A stretch of 64,000 nucleotides of DNA from an uncultured Methylococcales bacterium (GCA_903902705.1 CAIUVX010000094.1:1-64000), one strand, 5' to 3'. Positions 1 through 9,442 are shown, numbered from the stretch's first letter. Program-made: numbers and translations. Notes: generated by a model not told the origin, from the letters alone.

Positions 1-250
1 AATGTTGGGTTTCGTTCCTCAACCCAACGTACGCGGTACGCGGTACGCGGTACGCGGTGAATACCCCGTCGCGCTTCGGTTGCGAAAAACCGCAACCCAA
101 CCAACACAAAAACTAAACCGCTTGTTGCCCCGTTTCCAGTGCCATAGGATGTTCCGACGATAGGAGGCGCATCATTCGCGTCATATTTCCCGAACGATGC
201 GCTTCGTACCTCAGCACATCCTATGTAGCCCATCTTACGAGTTTCGGTTT
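1..250. repeat. Palindromic repeat-rich intergenic segment
   Basis: No gene is visible here. Positions 1-28 form a short hairpin (gttgggt / aacccaac arms). Positions 30-57 hold four tandem copies of the 7-mer tacgcgg. Positions 91-130 carry a copy of the formate dehydrogenase gene end and the bases that follow it. Positions 145-223 form a nested palindrome: outer arms taggatgt/acatccta and inner 12-base arms at 167-178 and 191-202 with one mismatch. The sequence near 197-223 resembles repeats at 18690 and 44210, so this is part of a dispersed family. Confidence 0.6.
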
Positions 251-871
251 TCAGCGACGGTCAAACCACGCAGTAGGTATAATATCCAGTTTCATTTCGA
301 TATAATTATTATCCAATCTTACCCAGCCGCTCTGCACGTTGCGAGGCTCTGTGACTATACATTCAAAGTTTCTGTATTGCTCGTCTATTAAAAACAGACC
401 TTCGTGGTCGGTGGTAACGTTTAAGTTAGGGTCGGGTGATGACAGTTCTATTTCAATTTCCTGCGGGTTGGGGATATTTACACGCCAGTGGCTTTCTGGC
501 TGTCCATGACGAGGATGATCATCTCTACCGATATTAATCATAACATGTGCTGAAATTTTCAAGGCAACGGTAATCCCTGCCCCTAGGCTTCTAGGCTCAA
601 CCCCAGATGACAACATTACGGGAATGTTGAGAGTATCGCTTTCCCAGTTTTGCCATCCTCCCAGATGTAAATCCGTGAAGGTTTCGCCCTGTTCAATGTA
701 TTTGGGTTCTAAAATAAACTGAATGTTTCGATATTTTTCATCTATGGTAAATTGACCGTTTTCGTCGGTGATAACATTCAACTGATCTGAGCGCATAATG
801 TTTATTTCAATCGCCCGATAGGCGACAGGTTCTCCAGTCATTCTATTGGTCAAGGTAACGGTAAGGCTCAT
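251..871 (-). CDS. Hypothetical protein with two internal repeats
   Basis: This 206-residue soluble protein is not one I recognise. It has an internal duplication: a segment near residues 30-90 (N-V-I-T-D-E-N-G-Q-F-x-I-D-E-x-Y-R-N) is repeated near residues 147-205 (N-V-T-T-D-H-E-G-L-F-x-I-D-E-x-Y-R-N). The beta-rich 'tDenGqF.i' pattern resembles carboxypeptidase-regulatory or Ig-like folds in which a Gly follows a turn, but that is only a resemblance. No signal peptide or membrane segment is visible. The start is supported by an aggag ribosome-binding site 5 bases upstream. The gene lies between two 40-bp copies of the formate dehydrogenase gene end, so it may have been brought in or moved by recombination between them. 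Confidence 0.7.
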   Translation of the reverse strand: MSLTVTLTNRMTGEPVAYRAIEINIMRSDQLNVITDENGQFTIDEKYRNIQFILEPKYIEQGETFTDLHLGGWQNWESDTLNIPVMLSSGVEPRSLGAGITVALKISAHVMINIGRDDHPRHGQPESHWRVNIPNPQEIEIELSSPDPNLNVTTDHEGLFLIDEQYRNFECIVTEPRNVQSGWVRLDNNYIEMKLDIIPTAWFDRR

Positions 872-949
872 ATTTTTCTCCTAGGAAAGATAATTTTAAA
901 TAAAAATACTCGGAAAAGCTCAACACGAAAAATTGGGTTGCGAAAAAGT

Positions 950-1148
950 CGCAACCCAACCCGCAAAAACTAAACCGCTTGTTGCCCAGCCCTGTAGGTC
1001 GGAATAAGCCTTATTGAGCAGAGCGAAATAAGGCGTTTCCGACTTAATGTGATGTCGGAAACGCCCGTCCTGCGCTACCGCTTGAACGGTCTTATTCCGA
1101 CCTACGTTGTGTTGGGTTGCGAAAAACCCGCAACCCAACCCAAAAAAA
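950..1148. repeat. Inverted repeat plus copy of fdh gene end
   Basis: A perfect 15-bp inverted repeat (gtaggtcggaataag at 994-1008, its complement at 1091-1105) encloses about 80 bases. Positions 950-987 repeat the last codons and stop of the neighbouring formate dehydrogenase gene (A-G-Q-Q-A-V-stop on the minus strand) plus the cgcaacccaacc sequence after it. The open frame that can be read across 920-1138 is only translated repeat. Confidence 0.7.
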
Positions 1149-4001
1149 CTAAACCGCCTGTTGCCCAGCTTCCAGCAATTCTAATTGCTGCTCACTGAAA
1201 TCCGCATAGTTTTGTTGCCATTCTGACGGTGCGTAGACTTTACTGACTTGTACCGCTGTCACTTTGTATTCAGGGCAGTTAGTCGCCCAGTCGGAATTGT
1301 CGGTGGTGATGACATTCGCGCCTGATTCGGGGAAGTGGAAGGTGGTATAAACCACGCCCACTTGCACACGCTCAGACACTAAGGCGCGTAACACGGTTTC
1401 ACCTGCACGGCTTTTAATACCTACCCAATCGCCATCAACCACGCCACGGTCTTCGGCATCATGCGGATGGATTTCTAAACGGTCTTCGCTATGCCACGCA
1501 TTGTTTTCAGTACGACGAGTTTGTGCGCCGACGTTGTATTGCGACAATATCCGTCCTGTGGTCAAAATCAGCGGGAACATCTGGGTAATTTTTTCACTGG
1601 TTGCGACATATTCGGTCAGCATGAACAGCCCTTTGCCGTTATCACGCAGGAAATGCTCCTCGTGCAGAGTGGGTGTGCCTTCGGGAGCTTCTTCTGTGCA
1701 AGGCCATTGCACACTGCCGAGGTCATCGATTTTTTGATAACTGACATGGCTAAAAGTCGGTTTTAAGCTGGCAATTTCATCCATAATTTCCGATGGATGG
1801 CTGTAATTCATCGGATAACCTAAGGCGTTAGATAACATTTGGGTGACTTCCCAATCGGCATAAGTCGCCAAGGGTTTCATCACTTTACGCACAGGTGAAA
1901 TACGGCGTTCTGCGTTAGTGAATGTGCCGTCTTTTTCTAAGAATGAGGAACCAGGTAAAAAGACGTGGGCAAATTTTGCGGTTTCATTCAAGAAAATATC
2001 TTGGACAATAACGCATTCCATCGCACGCAACGCGGCATGAACGTGTTTAATGTCGGGATCAGATTGGGCAATGTCTTCGCCTTCACAATACAAGCCTAAG
2101 AAGCTACCATCGAGTGCCGCATCAAACATATTAGGAATGCGTAAACCAGGTTCACCGCTCAGATCAGCTTGCCATGCGTCTTCAAATAAAGCACGAGTGA
2201 CAGGATCAGCCACATTACGATAACCAGGAAACTCATGCGGGAATGAACCCATATCGCATGAGCCTTGGACGTTGTTTTGTCCGCGTAATGGATTGACACC
2301 CACGCCGCTACGTCCTAGATTACCTGTTGCCATTGCTAAGTTGGCAATGCCGATAACCATTGTTGAACCTTGGCTGTGTTCAGTCACGCCTAAGCCGTAG
2401 TAAATCGCGCCATTTTTTTCAGTGGCATATAAACGGGCGGCGGCTCTGATGTCAGCAGCGGGAACACCTGTAATGACTTCACTGGCTTCAGGTGAATTTT
2501 TATCTTGGGCGATAAATTTACGCCATTTTTCAAACGAGGCAACATCACAACGGGCTTTGACAAATTCTTCATCAACTAAGTTTTCTGTCACCACCGTGTA
2601 GGCTAAGGCATTGATTAATGCCACGTTAGTGCTAGGGCGTAGTTTCAAATGATAGTCAGCCTGAACGTGTGGCGATTTTTTCACTAAATCAATTTCGCGT
2701 GGATCAACGACGATTAACTTCGCGCCTTGACGTAAGCGTTTTTTCATCATTGAGCCAAACACAGGATGACCGTCGGTTGGGTTTGCACCTATGACCATAA
2801 TGACATCAGCATCCATCACTGAATCAAAATCTTGCGTACCAGAGGCTTCACCAAAAGTTTTCTTTAAGCCGTAACCAGTCGGTGAATGGCATACACGCGC
2901 ACAAGTATCGACGTTGTTGTTACCAAAACCAGCACGAATCAGTTTTTGCACTAAATAGGTTTCTTCGTTAGTGCAACGTGAGGAAGTGATACCACCGATA
3001 GAATCTTTGCCGTATTTGGCTTGGATACGTCTTAACTCAGACGCGGCGTGATTAATCGCCTCTTCCCAGCTCACTTCTTGCCACGCATCTTTAATGCTGG
3101 CGCGTATCATGGGTTTGGTGATGCGGTCTTTGTGGGTGGCATAACCAAACGCAAAACGCCCTTTCACACAGGAATGCCCGTGGTTGGCTTTGCCGTCTTT
3201 ATGCGGCACCATACGGATGACTTGGTCACCTTTCATTTCTGCGCGGAATGAACAGCCGACACCACAATACGCACAAGTGGTAATAATCGCGTGTTCGGGT
3301 TGACCGTTATCGATAACGGATTTTTCCATTAAAGTAGCCGTCGGACAGGCTTGGACACACGCGCCACACGAGACGCACTCGGAACTCAAAAAGTCTTGAT
3401 TTTGACTGGGTGATACTTTGGAATCAAAGCCGCGTCCGTCGATAGTCAATGCAAACGTGCCTTGGGTTTCTTCACAGGCGCGAACACAGCGTGAGCAAAC
3501 GATACATTTGCTAGGATCAAAACTAAAGTACGGGTTGCTGTTGTCTTTTTCAGCATTTAAATGGGTAGTAACAGGTTTATAACGCACTTCACGCAAACCC
3601 ACCGCGCCTGCCATGTCTTGTAATTCGCAATCGCCATTCGCTGAACAGGTTAAGCAATCCAGCGGATGATCGGAAATATATAACTCCATCACACCACGAC
3701 GTACATCAGCGAGTTTTTTGTTTTGCGTGACCACTTTTAGACCTTCAGCAACAGGCGTGGTACAAGAGGCAGGCATCCCTCGGCCGCCTTCAATTTGCAC
3801 AACACATAAACGGCAAGAACCAAATGGCTCTATGCTATCAGTTGCGCATAACTTGGGAATTTCAATACCTATACTTGCAGCCGCTCGCATAACAGACGTG
3901 CCAACGGGGGCGGTAACTTTAAAGCCGTCAATTTCTAAGTTGACAGTCTGTGTGGCAGTACTGGCGGGTGTGCCAAAATCTTTTTCTTTACTCATGCTCA
4001 T
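1149..4001 (-). CDS. fdhF: NAD-type formate dehydrogenase, alpha subunit
   Basis: Catalytic molybdenum subunit (FdsA/FdhA type) that oxidises formate to CO2, the last energy-yielding step of methylotrophic C1 oxidation. Seen in order: an N-terminal plant-type [2Fe-2S] domain (Cys52, 63, 66, 80), an NADH-dehydrogenase-like His/Cys region, two 4Fe-4S segments (C-I-V-C-S-R-C-V-R-A-C and C-V-S-C-G-A-C), then the molybdopterin oxidoreductase domain with a further CAYCGVGC cluster and the C-terminal dinucleotide-binding domain. The Mo ligand is Cys371 in ARVCHSPT, where E. coli FdhF has selenocysteine. I prefer the ATG at 4001 because gagga lies 8 bases upstream and the protein then starts just before the conserved FGTPA. 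A GTG at 4046 would add 15 residues. No beta, gamma or chaperone (FdsB, FdsG, FdsD) gene adjoins it. Confidence 0.92.
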   Translation of the reverse strand: MSMSKEKDFGTPASTATQTVNLEIDGFKVTAPVGTSVMRAAASIGIEIPKLCATDSIEPFGSCRLCVVQIEGGRGMPASCTTPVAEGLKVVTQNKKLADVRRGVMELYISDHPLDCLTCSANGDCELQDMAGAVGLREVRYKPVTTHLNAEKDNSNPYFSFDPSKCIVCSRCVRACEETQGTFALTIDGRGFDSKVSPSQNQDFLSSECVSCGACVQACPTATLMEKSVIDNGQPEHAIITTCAYCGVGCSFRAEMKGDQVIRMVPHKDGKANHGHSCVKGRFAFGYATHKDRITKPMIRASIKDAWQEVSWEEAINHAASELRRIQAKYGKDSIGGITSSRCTNEETYLVQKLIRAGFGNNNVDTCARVCHSPTGYGLKKTFGEASGTQDFDSVMDADVIMVIGANPTDGHPVFGSMMKKRLRQGAKLIVVDPREIDLVKKSPHVQADYHLKLRPSTNVALINALAYTVVTENLVDEEFVKARCDVASFEKWRKFIAQDKNSPEASEVITGVPAADIRAAARLYATEKNGAIYYGLGVTEHSQGSTMVIGIANLAMATGNLGRSGVGVNPLRGQNNVQGSCDMGSFPHEFPGYRNVADPVTRALFEDAWQADLSGEPGLRIPNMFDAALDGSFLGLYCEGEDIAQSDPDIKHVHAALRAMECVIVQDIFLNETAKFAHVFLPGSSFLEKDGTFTNAERRISPVRKVMKPLATYADWEVTQMLSNALGYPMNYSHPSEIMDEIASLKPTFSHVSYQKIDDLGSVQWPCTEEAPEGTPTLHEEHFLRDNGKGLFMLTEYVATSEKITQMFPLILTTGRILSQYNVGAQTRRTENNAWHSEDRLEIHPHDAEDRGVVDGDWVGIKSRAGETVLRALVSERVQVGVVYTTFHFPESGANVITTDNSDWATNCPEYKVTAVQVSKVYAPSEWQQNYADFSEQQLELLEAGQQAV

Positions 4002-4558
4002 TGCGGGATTCCTCGTATCAGTTGGCTTGTTATCTGTTGTGTTCACTCACTGCTTTATTATATAGCTTTGTCATCTACATGAGTGATAAGTGGTGCTTGT
4101 AATTTTTAGCTGTCGTTCGTTGTCGGCAAGCAATATAAGCTGTTTTCATGCTACCGTCCAACGTCACTAACTTCAAATTAGTCAGCAACACGGTAGCAAT
4201 AATAATGCTATTGGGTAATTTTCACAAAATCCGCACTGAACGCGTTATTTTGTAGGAATTTACAAAATCAGCGATGGGCAAATCTTCTACCTTTGAGCTT
4301 GTTTTCACTGTATCAATACTATCACTCTACGGCAACAATAATTCGCTAAAAGTCTTGTGTAGCATAGCTATTCGAGCGTTCCATGAATTTATTTTTACCA
4401 TTGTCCATTTTTTCAAAATTCAAATATTGGGTAAATACGGGGCTAAACACTATTTAGCCTACTCATGTTGCGCTACCACGCTATGATAAAATGAACCAAA
4501 GTAATTACAAACGGCATTCTATCAGCCAATTACCCACAATAAAGGTATAGCTCTCAAC
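4002..4558. other. Non-coding gap with a hairpin
   Basis: This 557-base space separates divergently transcribed genes and should hold both promoters. A perfect 9-bp inverted repeat (tgctaccgt 4149-4157, complement 4190-4198) encloses a second small stem (actaa/ttagt). No U-run follows on either strand, so it is not an obvious terminator. The short open frame at 4274-4486 has no ribosome-binding site and no recognisable protein features, so I do not call it a gene. Confidence 0.5.
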
Positions 4559-5629
4559 ATGAAACAAACAATCCTAGTCCGTAAACCCAGTGATTTGACC
4601 ATAGCTTGGGCGCAACGCGTGGCAAGCCAGCACGATAGCAATATAGTAGTATCTCATGTTGATATAGTGGCTATTGACGTTGGAACGACAACACGGATTA
4701 AGATTATAGTTGATCACAATGGTGCGAAATTACCCAGAAGCTGGTTTGTTAAATTGCCGTCATTGGCATGGCGAGCGCGAATGATTACCGCGCTGCCAAG
4801 ATTACTACATACCGAAGTACGTTTTTATAACGAATTGGCAGACTCCGTTCCTGTGACTATGCCTGTGTGTTTGGCAGCAGAAAGTCAATTAGGTCGTGGT
4901 TCAACCTTGGTACTTGCAGATATTACAGAGTTTGCGGGATTTCCCAGTAGTTCACATGAATCTTTAACTTTTGATCAGTCTACCTTAGTCATTGAACAAC
5001 TTGCTCATTTTCATGGGCATTTTTGGCAATCGGTACATCATCCAAATTACAAATGGTTAGCGGGTTCAGTGCGAAAACTGGAAGATTCACTGGGTTCAGC
5101 TCTTGCTGTCCCGCTAATGAAACGTGGACTTAAGCTGGCTGGGACAGTAATACCCTCAGCATTGCATAAGCCCGCCTTGCATTACGCCCATAATCGCCGA
5201 AAAATCATGCGTTTTCTTTCAACAGCTCCACAAACATTAATTCACCATGACTGTCATTCGGGTAATTTATTTTGGAACAGCGATAAATCACACGCAGGAT
5301 TTTTAGACTGGCAATTAGTGCGCATGGGTGAAGGTGTCAGTGATGTGGCTTACTTTTTATCAACAACGCTTAAGCCTGAAACTCGACAACAATATGAACT
5401 AGAGCTATTGGCTAGGTATGGTCAAATATTGACAGTTCGTGGCATTAAGGGGATTGATAATACTAACTTGATGCTCCGTTATCGCGCTCATTTGACTTAT
5501 GCGTTCGAGGCGATGATTATTACCTTGGCGGTCGGAGGCATGATGGAATTAGAGCATAATTTAGAATTAATACGGCGTACAGCGGCGGCGGTTGACGCGC
5601 TGGATGCGTTTTCGGCACTGCCCTTATAA
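4559..5629 (+). CDS. APH / EcKL-family phosphotransferase
   Basis: A 356-residue soluble kinase-like protein of the aminoglycoside-phosphotransferase / ecdysteroid-kinase-like superfamily. The catalytic loop is clear: H-H-D-C-H-S-G-N (the H-x-D-x-H-x-x-N Brenner motif, near residue 224), followed by G-F-L-D-W-Q as the metal-binding Asp segment. The N-terminal lobe carries the W-F-V-K-L-P lysine strand. Members phosphorylate small hydroxylated molecules such as antibiotics, steroids or choline, and the substrate here cannot be read from sequence. The start ATG follows aaagg. The gene stands alone between the formate dehydrogenase and an ABC binding protein, and nothing in its context suggests drug resistance. 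Confidence 0.8.
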   Translation: MKQTILVRKPSDLTIAWAQRVASQHDSNIVVSHVDIVAIDVGTTTRIKIIVDHNGAKLPRSWFVKLPSLAWRARMITALPRLLHTEVRFYNELADSVPVTMPVCLAAESQLGRGSTLVLADITEFAGFPSSSHESLTFDQSTLVIEQLAHFHGHFWQSVHHPNYKWLAGSVRKLEDSLGSALAVPLMKRGLKLAGTVIPSALHKPALHYAHNRRKIMRFLSTAPQTLIHHDCHSGNLFWNSDKSHAGFLDWQLVRMGEGVSDVAYFLSTTLKPETRQQYELELLARYGQILTVRGIKGIDNTNLMLRYRAHLTYAFEAMIITLAVGGMMELEHNLELIRRTAAAVDALDAFSALPL

Positions 5630-5709
5630 ACGTCTGTACCGATATATTTTTACCCCATCAGTTATAATGAATTCTCCACCTTTAACCCTCTCATTACTTT
5701 ATTAAGACC

Positions 5710-6666
5710 ATGAAAATGTATCATTTTTTTATCATGTTTTGCCTTATTATGACTAGCAACTGTTTTGCTAGTGAAAAAACCACCCTTCGTATCGGCGTAC
5801 AAGCAGGCGGTACAGTCGAATGGGAATTGTCCGCCTTAGCGGTTGATCCAACTGCTGATTTTCAAGTTGAACTCCATCCCGTTGCGACTGCTGAAGCGGG
5901 CAAAATCGCACTACAATCTAATGCTGTGGATATGATTGTTTCTGATTGGATATGGGTCTCTAACCTTCGAGCGCAAGGCGAAGATTTTACTTTTTATCCC
6001 TATTCCAGCACCGCTGGCGCGTTAGTTGTGCCTGAAAATAGTCCAATTCATTCGGTTAAAGACCTCAATGGTAAACACCTAGGTATTGCAGGCGGAGAAC
6101 TGGATAAAAACTGGTTATTGCTACAAGCCTTAGCACAAAAAGAGTCGGTGGATTTGAATAAAACGGTAGAAAAAACCTTTGGCGCACCGCCATTGATTAG
6201 CGAACAACTCAAACAAAATCGTGTGGATGCCGCTCTCACCTATTGGAACTTTGCCGCTAAATTAGAAGCGACAGGTTATCGCCAAATTATCGATGGCAAA
6301 GGCATATTAAAAGGCTTAGGGATAGCTGAAAACGTGCCTAGCTTAGGTTATGTGTTCAAACAAAGCTGGGCTTCGAGTCATTTATCAGCGGTGAATAATT
6401 TTTTCAAAGCCAGCTCAGCCGCTAAAAAACTGCTATGTAGCGATGATGCTGCTTGGCAAAAAGTTATTCCATTAACAAAAGTCGATGATGCCGCCACTCA
6501 AAAACTATTACGCCAGCGTTATTGTGAAGGCAGTATTGAACAATGGGGCGACAAAGAACAACAAGCTGCCGCACATATTTACACCCTGCTAAGAACCTTA
6601 AGTAATGACCACGCACAAAGTAAATCTGAAACGCTACAAGCGGGGACGTTTTGGCTGGGTAAATAA
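5710..6666 (+). CDS. ABC importer periplasmic binding protein (TauA/SsuA/NitT-like)
   Basis: A 318-residue exported protein. Residues 1-20 are a signal peptide (hydrophobic core, ending C-F-A-S). The rest is a type 2 periplasmic binding fold of the NMT1/SsuA/TauA class: the opening strand L-R-I-G-V-Q-A-G-G, a V-D-M-I-V-S-D-W segment, the V-K-D-L-N-G-K-H-L-G hinge and a G-A-P-P-L-I-S-E-Q-L region. Related proteins bind sulfonates, nitrate, thiamine precursors or other small anions, and the ligand here is unknown. Its likely partners are the permease at 9512 and ATPase at 10252, although a membrane O-acyltransferase and a partner gene lie between them, which is unusual for this family. Confidence 0.8.
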   Translation: MKMYHFFIMFCLIMTSNCFASEKTTLRIGVQAGGTVEWELSALAVDPTADFQVELHPVATAEAGKIALQSNAVDMIVSDWIWVSNLRAQGEDFTFYPYSSTAGALVVPENSPIHSVKDLNGKHLGIAGGELDKNWLLLQALAQKESVDLNKTVEKTFGAPPLISEQLKQNRVDAALTYWNFAAKLEATGYRQIIDGKGILKGLGIAENVPSLGYVFKQSWASSHLSAVNNFFKASSAAKKLLCSDDAAWQKVIPLTKVDDAATQKLLRQRYCEGSIEQWGDKEQQAAAHIYTLLRTLSNDHAQSKSETLQAGTFWLGK

Positions 6667-6833
6667 CAATTTGTAGTGTGAGCAAGCGTCTTTTTGCTTG
6701 TTCATCGATTACGCTAATTTCGGGTAGGCAAACGATACAGCCGTTTACCTACCTTGCTAAGATAAGCACGAAATATATGCACGGTATACCCAGCATGGAT
6801 TATCAACAGCGATAAAAATTAACTACCTAACCA
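6667..6833. repeat. Paired hairpin repeat (gcaagcgtctttttgcttg type)
   Basis: Between 6678 and 6757 two hairpins sit side by side: gagcaagcg-tctttt-tgcttgttc and gggtaggcaaac-gatacag-ccgtttacctacc. The same two-hairpin arrangement recurs at 14782-14879 and 15557-15655, so this is a dispersed element. A transcription-terminator role after the binding-protein gene is possible, but no long U-run follows. Confidence 0.6.
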
Positions 6834-8417
6834 ATGCTATTTAACTCTTATGTTTTTATTTTTGCCTTCTTCCCGATTGTATTTTTCGGGTTCTTTTGCA
6901 TCGGTAAACACAGTCACGCCTTAGGTTCTTTATGGCTTGTTAGCGCATCGCTGTTTTTCTATGGATGGTGGGATATTCGCTTTGTGAGTTTGTTGTTGGG
7001 ATCGATTGTATTTAATTACTCTGCTGGATATTTAATTGGACATAAAATCGCGCACACCTCAGCCAAGCAGTCGAAAACCATCTTAGCTACGGCTATCACT
7101 GCCAATCTAATTCTGTTGGGTTATTTCAAATATGCCAACTTTTTTGCTGACACTCTAAATCACCTCACTGGAACATTACTTCCCATCGGTGAGGTCATTC
7201 TCCCACTTGGCATTTCCTTCTTCACCTTCACTCAAATCGCCTTTTTGGTTGATACCTATCAAGGAAAAGTGAAGGAATTCAACTTTGTTCACTACACTCT
7301 GTTCGTTACCTACTTCCCTCATTTAATCGCGGGACCAGTGTTACATCATAAAGAAATGATGCCGCAATTCGCCAAGCGTGATGTCTGTCTTCTTAACTTG
7401 AATAATGTTGCCGTGGGCTTGAGTATCTTTGTGCTGGGGCTGGCGAAAAAAGTGTTAATTGCCGATTCATTGGCAGATTTTTCCACGCCGATTTTCACTG
7501 CTGTTGCCGCAGGTGGACAGCCAATGTTATTCGAAGCGTGGTTAGGTGCGCTGACTTATACGCTGCAATTGTATTTCGATTTTTCAGGCTACTCCGACAT
7601 GGCGATTGGACTATCGCTAATGTTCAACGTGCGCCTGCCGATGAATTTCAACTCGCCTTACAAAGCCACCAGCATTATTGATTTTTGGCGACGTTGGCAT
7701 ATAACGTTATCTCATTTTCTGCGTGATTATATCTACATTCCACTGGGCGGTAGCCGCAACGGCAAAGCCCAACGCTATTTAAACCTGATGATTACCATGC
7801 TACTCGGCGGACTCTGGCACGGTGCAGGCTGGACATTTGTGATTTGGGGTGGGCTACACGGATTTTACTTAATGGTGAACCACGCTTGGCGGGGTATCAA
7901 AAATAAGATAGGTTGGGGCGAAGGTGGCACAATGGCAAAACTAGGTTCGGGTGCATTGACTTTCTTGGCAGTGATTGTGGGCTGGGTGTTCTTTAGAGCG
8001 GATAGTTTTAGCTCGGCGATGACCCTGCTACACGGCATGTTGGGAATGAATGGGGTGACATTGCCAACCTCATTGCAAGCTAAACTAGGCGACTCTTTTT
8101 CTCAGTATGATTGGATTGTTTTCAATGACTTGGGAGGTGAGATAAAAAAAGCAAAATTAATAGTAAGCGTGAGCCTCCTCATTACATGGCTGTTACCCAA
8201 TGTGCGGCAATTATTTCAAGGCTATCGTCCTACCTGTGAAGATACAAAAGAAGACTTGGCATCAAAATCATTGCCGATATTACAGGGGCTATTCTACCGC
8301 AGCTTAAAATGGCAACCCAGTAAATTACAGGCAATAAGCTATGGAATTTTATTTTTCATCCTGATAGTTTTTATGGGATCCGCAGATAAATCAGAGTTTC
8401 TTTACTTTCAATTTTGA
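6834..8417 (+). CDS. MBOAT-family O-acyltransferase (AlgI-like)
   Basis: A 527-residue polytopic membrane protein of the membrane-bound O-acyltransferase family, close to AlgI/DltB-type acetyltransferases. Diagnostic segments are F-W-R-R-W-H-I-T-L-S-H-F, the D-Y-I-Y-I-P-L-G-G-S-R loop and G-G-L-W-H-G-A-G-W, which holds the expected catalytic His (residue 329). Such proteins pass acetyl groups across the inner membrane to a partner that esterifies a polysaccharide. The partner is probably the next gene, which begins at the stop codon. No polysaccharide biosynthesis genes lie nearby, so the acceptor is unknown. No strong ribosome-binding site is visible before the ATG. Confidence 0.88.
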   Translation: MLFNSYVFIFAFFPIVFFGFFCIGKHSHALGSLWLVSASLFFYGWWDIRFVSLLLGSIVFNYSAGYLIGHKIAHTSAKQSKTILATAITANLILLGYFKYANFFADTLNHLTGTLLPIGEVILPLGISFFTFTQIAFLVDTYQGKVKEFNFVHYTLFVTYFPHLIAGPVLHHKEMMPQFAKRDVCLLNLNNVAVGLSIFVLGLAKKVLIADSLADFSTPIFTAVAAGGQPMLFEAWLGALTYTLQLYFDFSGYSDMAIGLSLMFNVRLPMNFNSPYKATSIIDFWRRWHITLSHFLRDYIYIPLGGSRNGKAQRYLNLMITMLLGGLWHGAGWTFVIWGGLHGFYLMVNHAWRGIKNKIGWGEGGTMAKLGSGALTFLAVIVGWVFFRADSFSSAMTLLHGMLGMNGVTLPTSLQAKLGDSFSQYDWIVFNDLGGEIKKAKLIVSVSLLITWLLPNVRQLFQGYRPTCEDTKEDLASKSLPILQGLFYRSLKWQPSKLQAISYGILFFILIVFMGSADKSEFLYFQF

Positions 8418-8419
8418 TC

Positions 8420-9442
8420 ATGAAATATATTCAGCTATTCTTTGCCTCTAGCATAGTGTTTTACTTAAGCTATTTTTCAGTTGTATTGTTATTAATCGAC
8501 GCACCGATTCCAGCCGATTACTGGGTCAAAGAAATGATTACCGTTAAAAAGGAACTGGTTAAGAGCTATGCAGGAAAACGTAAAATTATCGTTGTGGGTG
8601 GATCAAGCACTTTGTTTGGCATTGATGCTGAATATGCAAGTAAGCAGCTTGGTATACCCGTCATTAATTTTGGCTTATATGCGGGATTGAGGCTGGATCA
8701 TATTTTCAAAGAAAGTATGGTAGTTGAGACAGGTGATTTATTGATTCTCCCATTGGAGCCACCATACTACGATTGCCATAAAAAAATGGACGCATCGCAA
8801 GTTACAAATATTATTGCTTGGGATCACGATGTTTGGAGAAACATGAGCTACATTAAAAAAGCTGAATTTGTGGCCTTGATTTCACCCAGCACTTTCAAGA
8901 AAATGATTATCTCTAAAAGAGAAAAAAAATTCGTCCCTTCCAAAGTTATCAACAGGTTAAACGTACTCGACGATTCCTTAGTCTTGTCCAAATTTCGTGA
9001 ACGAACCCCACCGACAGCTTTCAAATACTCTGCTTATAATTTAGATGATTATGGGGATATTCTAAAAACAGAAGGTACGCAATTTAAAGGGGCTGGATAC
9101 AACACCCGCCAACCAAATCATGTCTGCACAGAAACAGCAAAGCAAATTATGGAGTTTATCAAAAACATGAAACAGCGGGGAGTATCTGTTTATTTTGCAA
9201 ACACGCCTTACACCGAATCAGAGAATGCTAAAAACGAAGTAAGAAATAGTGAGCTTAGTTTTCAAAAAGAATTTATGGCAATAGGCTGTTTCATTGATAA
9301 GCGTGAAGATTTGGTTTTCAATAGGAAATACTTTTTTGATTCAAACCTGCATTTAAACAGTGAAGGACGGGCAATTCGAACAGAGCTATTCATTAACTCG
9401 ATACGTCGTAACGTATTCTCTGGAAAGTGTGATCAGATTTAG
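8420..9442 (+). CDS. SGNH/AlgX-like partner of the MBOAT protein
   Basis: A 340-residue protein with an N-terminal membrane anchor (residues 2-22) and an SGNH-hydrolase-like periplasmic domain. The nucleophile block is V-V-G-G-S-S-T-L-F-G (first candidate Ser at about residue 62), and the C-terminal catalytic pair sits in F-D-S-N-L-H-L-N-S-E-G. In AlgI/AlgJ, PatA/PatB and Dlt systems such a protein receives the acyl group from the MBOAT protein and transfers it to a glycan. The ATG at 8420 is two bases after the preceding stop, so the two are likely translationally coupled. An in-frame TTG at 8414 is less likely. Low similarity across this family leaves the acceptor open. Confidence 0.75.
   Translation: MKYIQLFFASSIVFYLSYFSVVLLLIDAPIPADYWVKEMITVKKELVKSYAGKRKIIVVGGSSTLFGIDAEYASKQLGIPVINFGLYAGLRLDHIFKESMVVETGDLLILPLEPPYYDCHKKMDASQVTNIIAWDHDVWRNMSYIKKAEFVALISPSTFKKMIISKREKKFVPSKVINRLNVLDDSLVLSKFRERTPPTAFKYSAYNLDDYGDILKTEGTQFKGAGYNTRQPNHVCTETAKQIMEFIKNMKQRGVSVYFANTPYTESENAKNEVRNSELSFQKEFMAIGCFIDKREDLVFNRKYFFDSNLHLNSEGRAIRTELFINSIRRNVFSGKCDQI

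Noticed and set aside
920-1138. Minus-strand 72-codon open frame
   Set aside because: It is translated intergenic inverted repeat and fdh-end repeat and has no ribosome-binding site.
4274-4486. 70-codon open frame upstream of the APH-like gene
   Set aside because: No ribosome-binding site or protein-like features; it lies in a divergent promoter region.
4559-5629. Antibiotic-resistance gene
   Set aside because: The fold is shared by many kinases with other substrates, and there is no resistance context.
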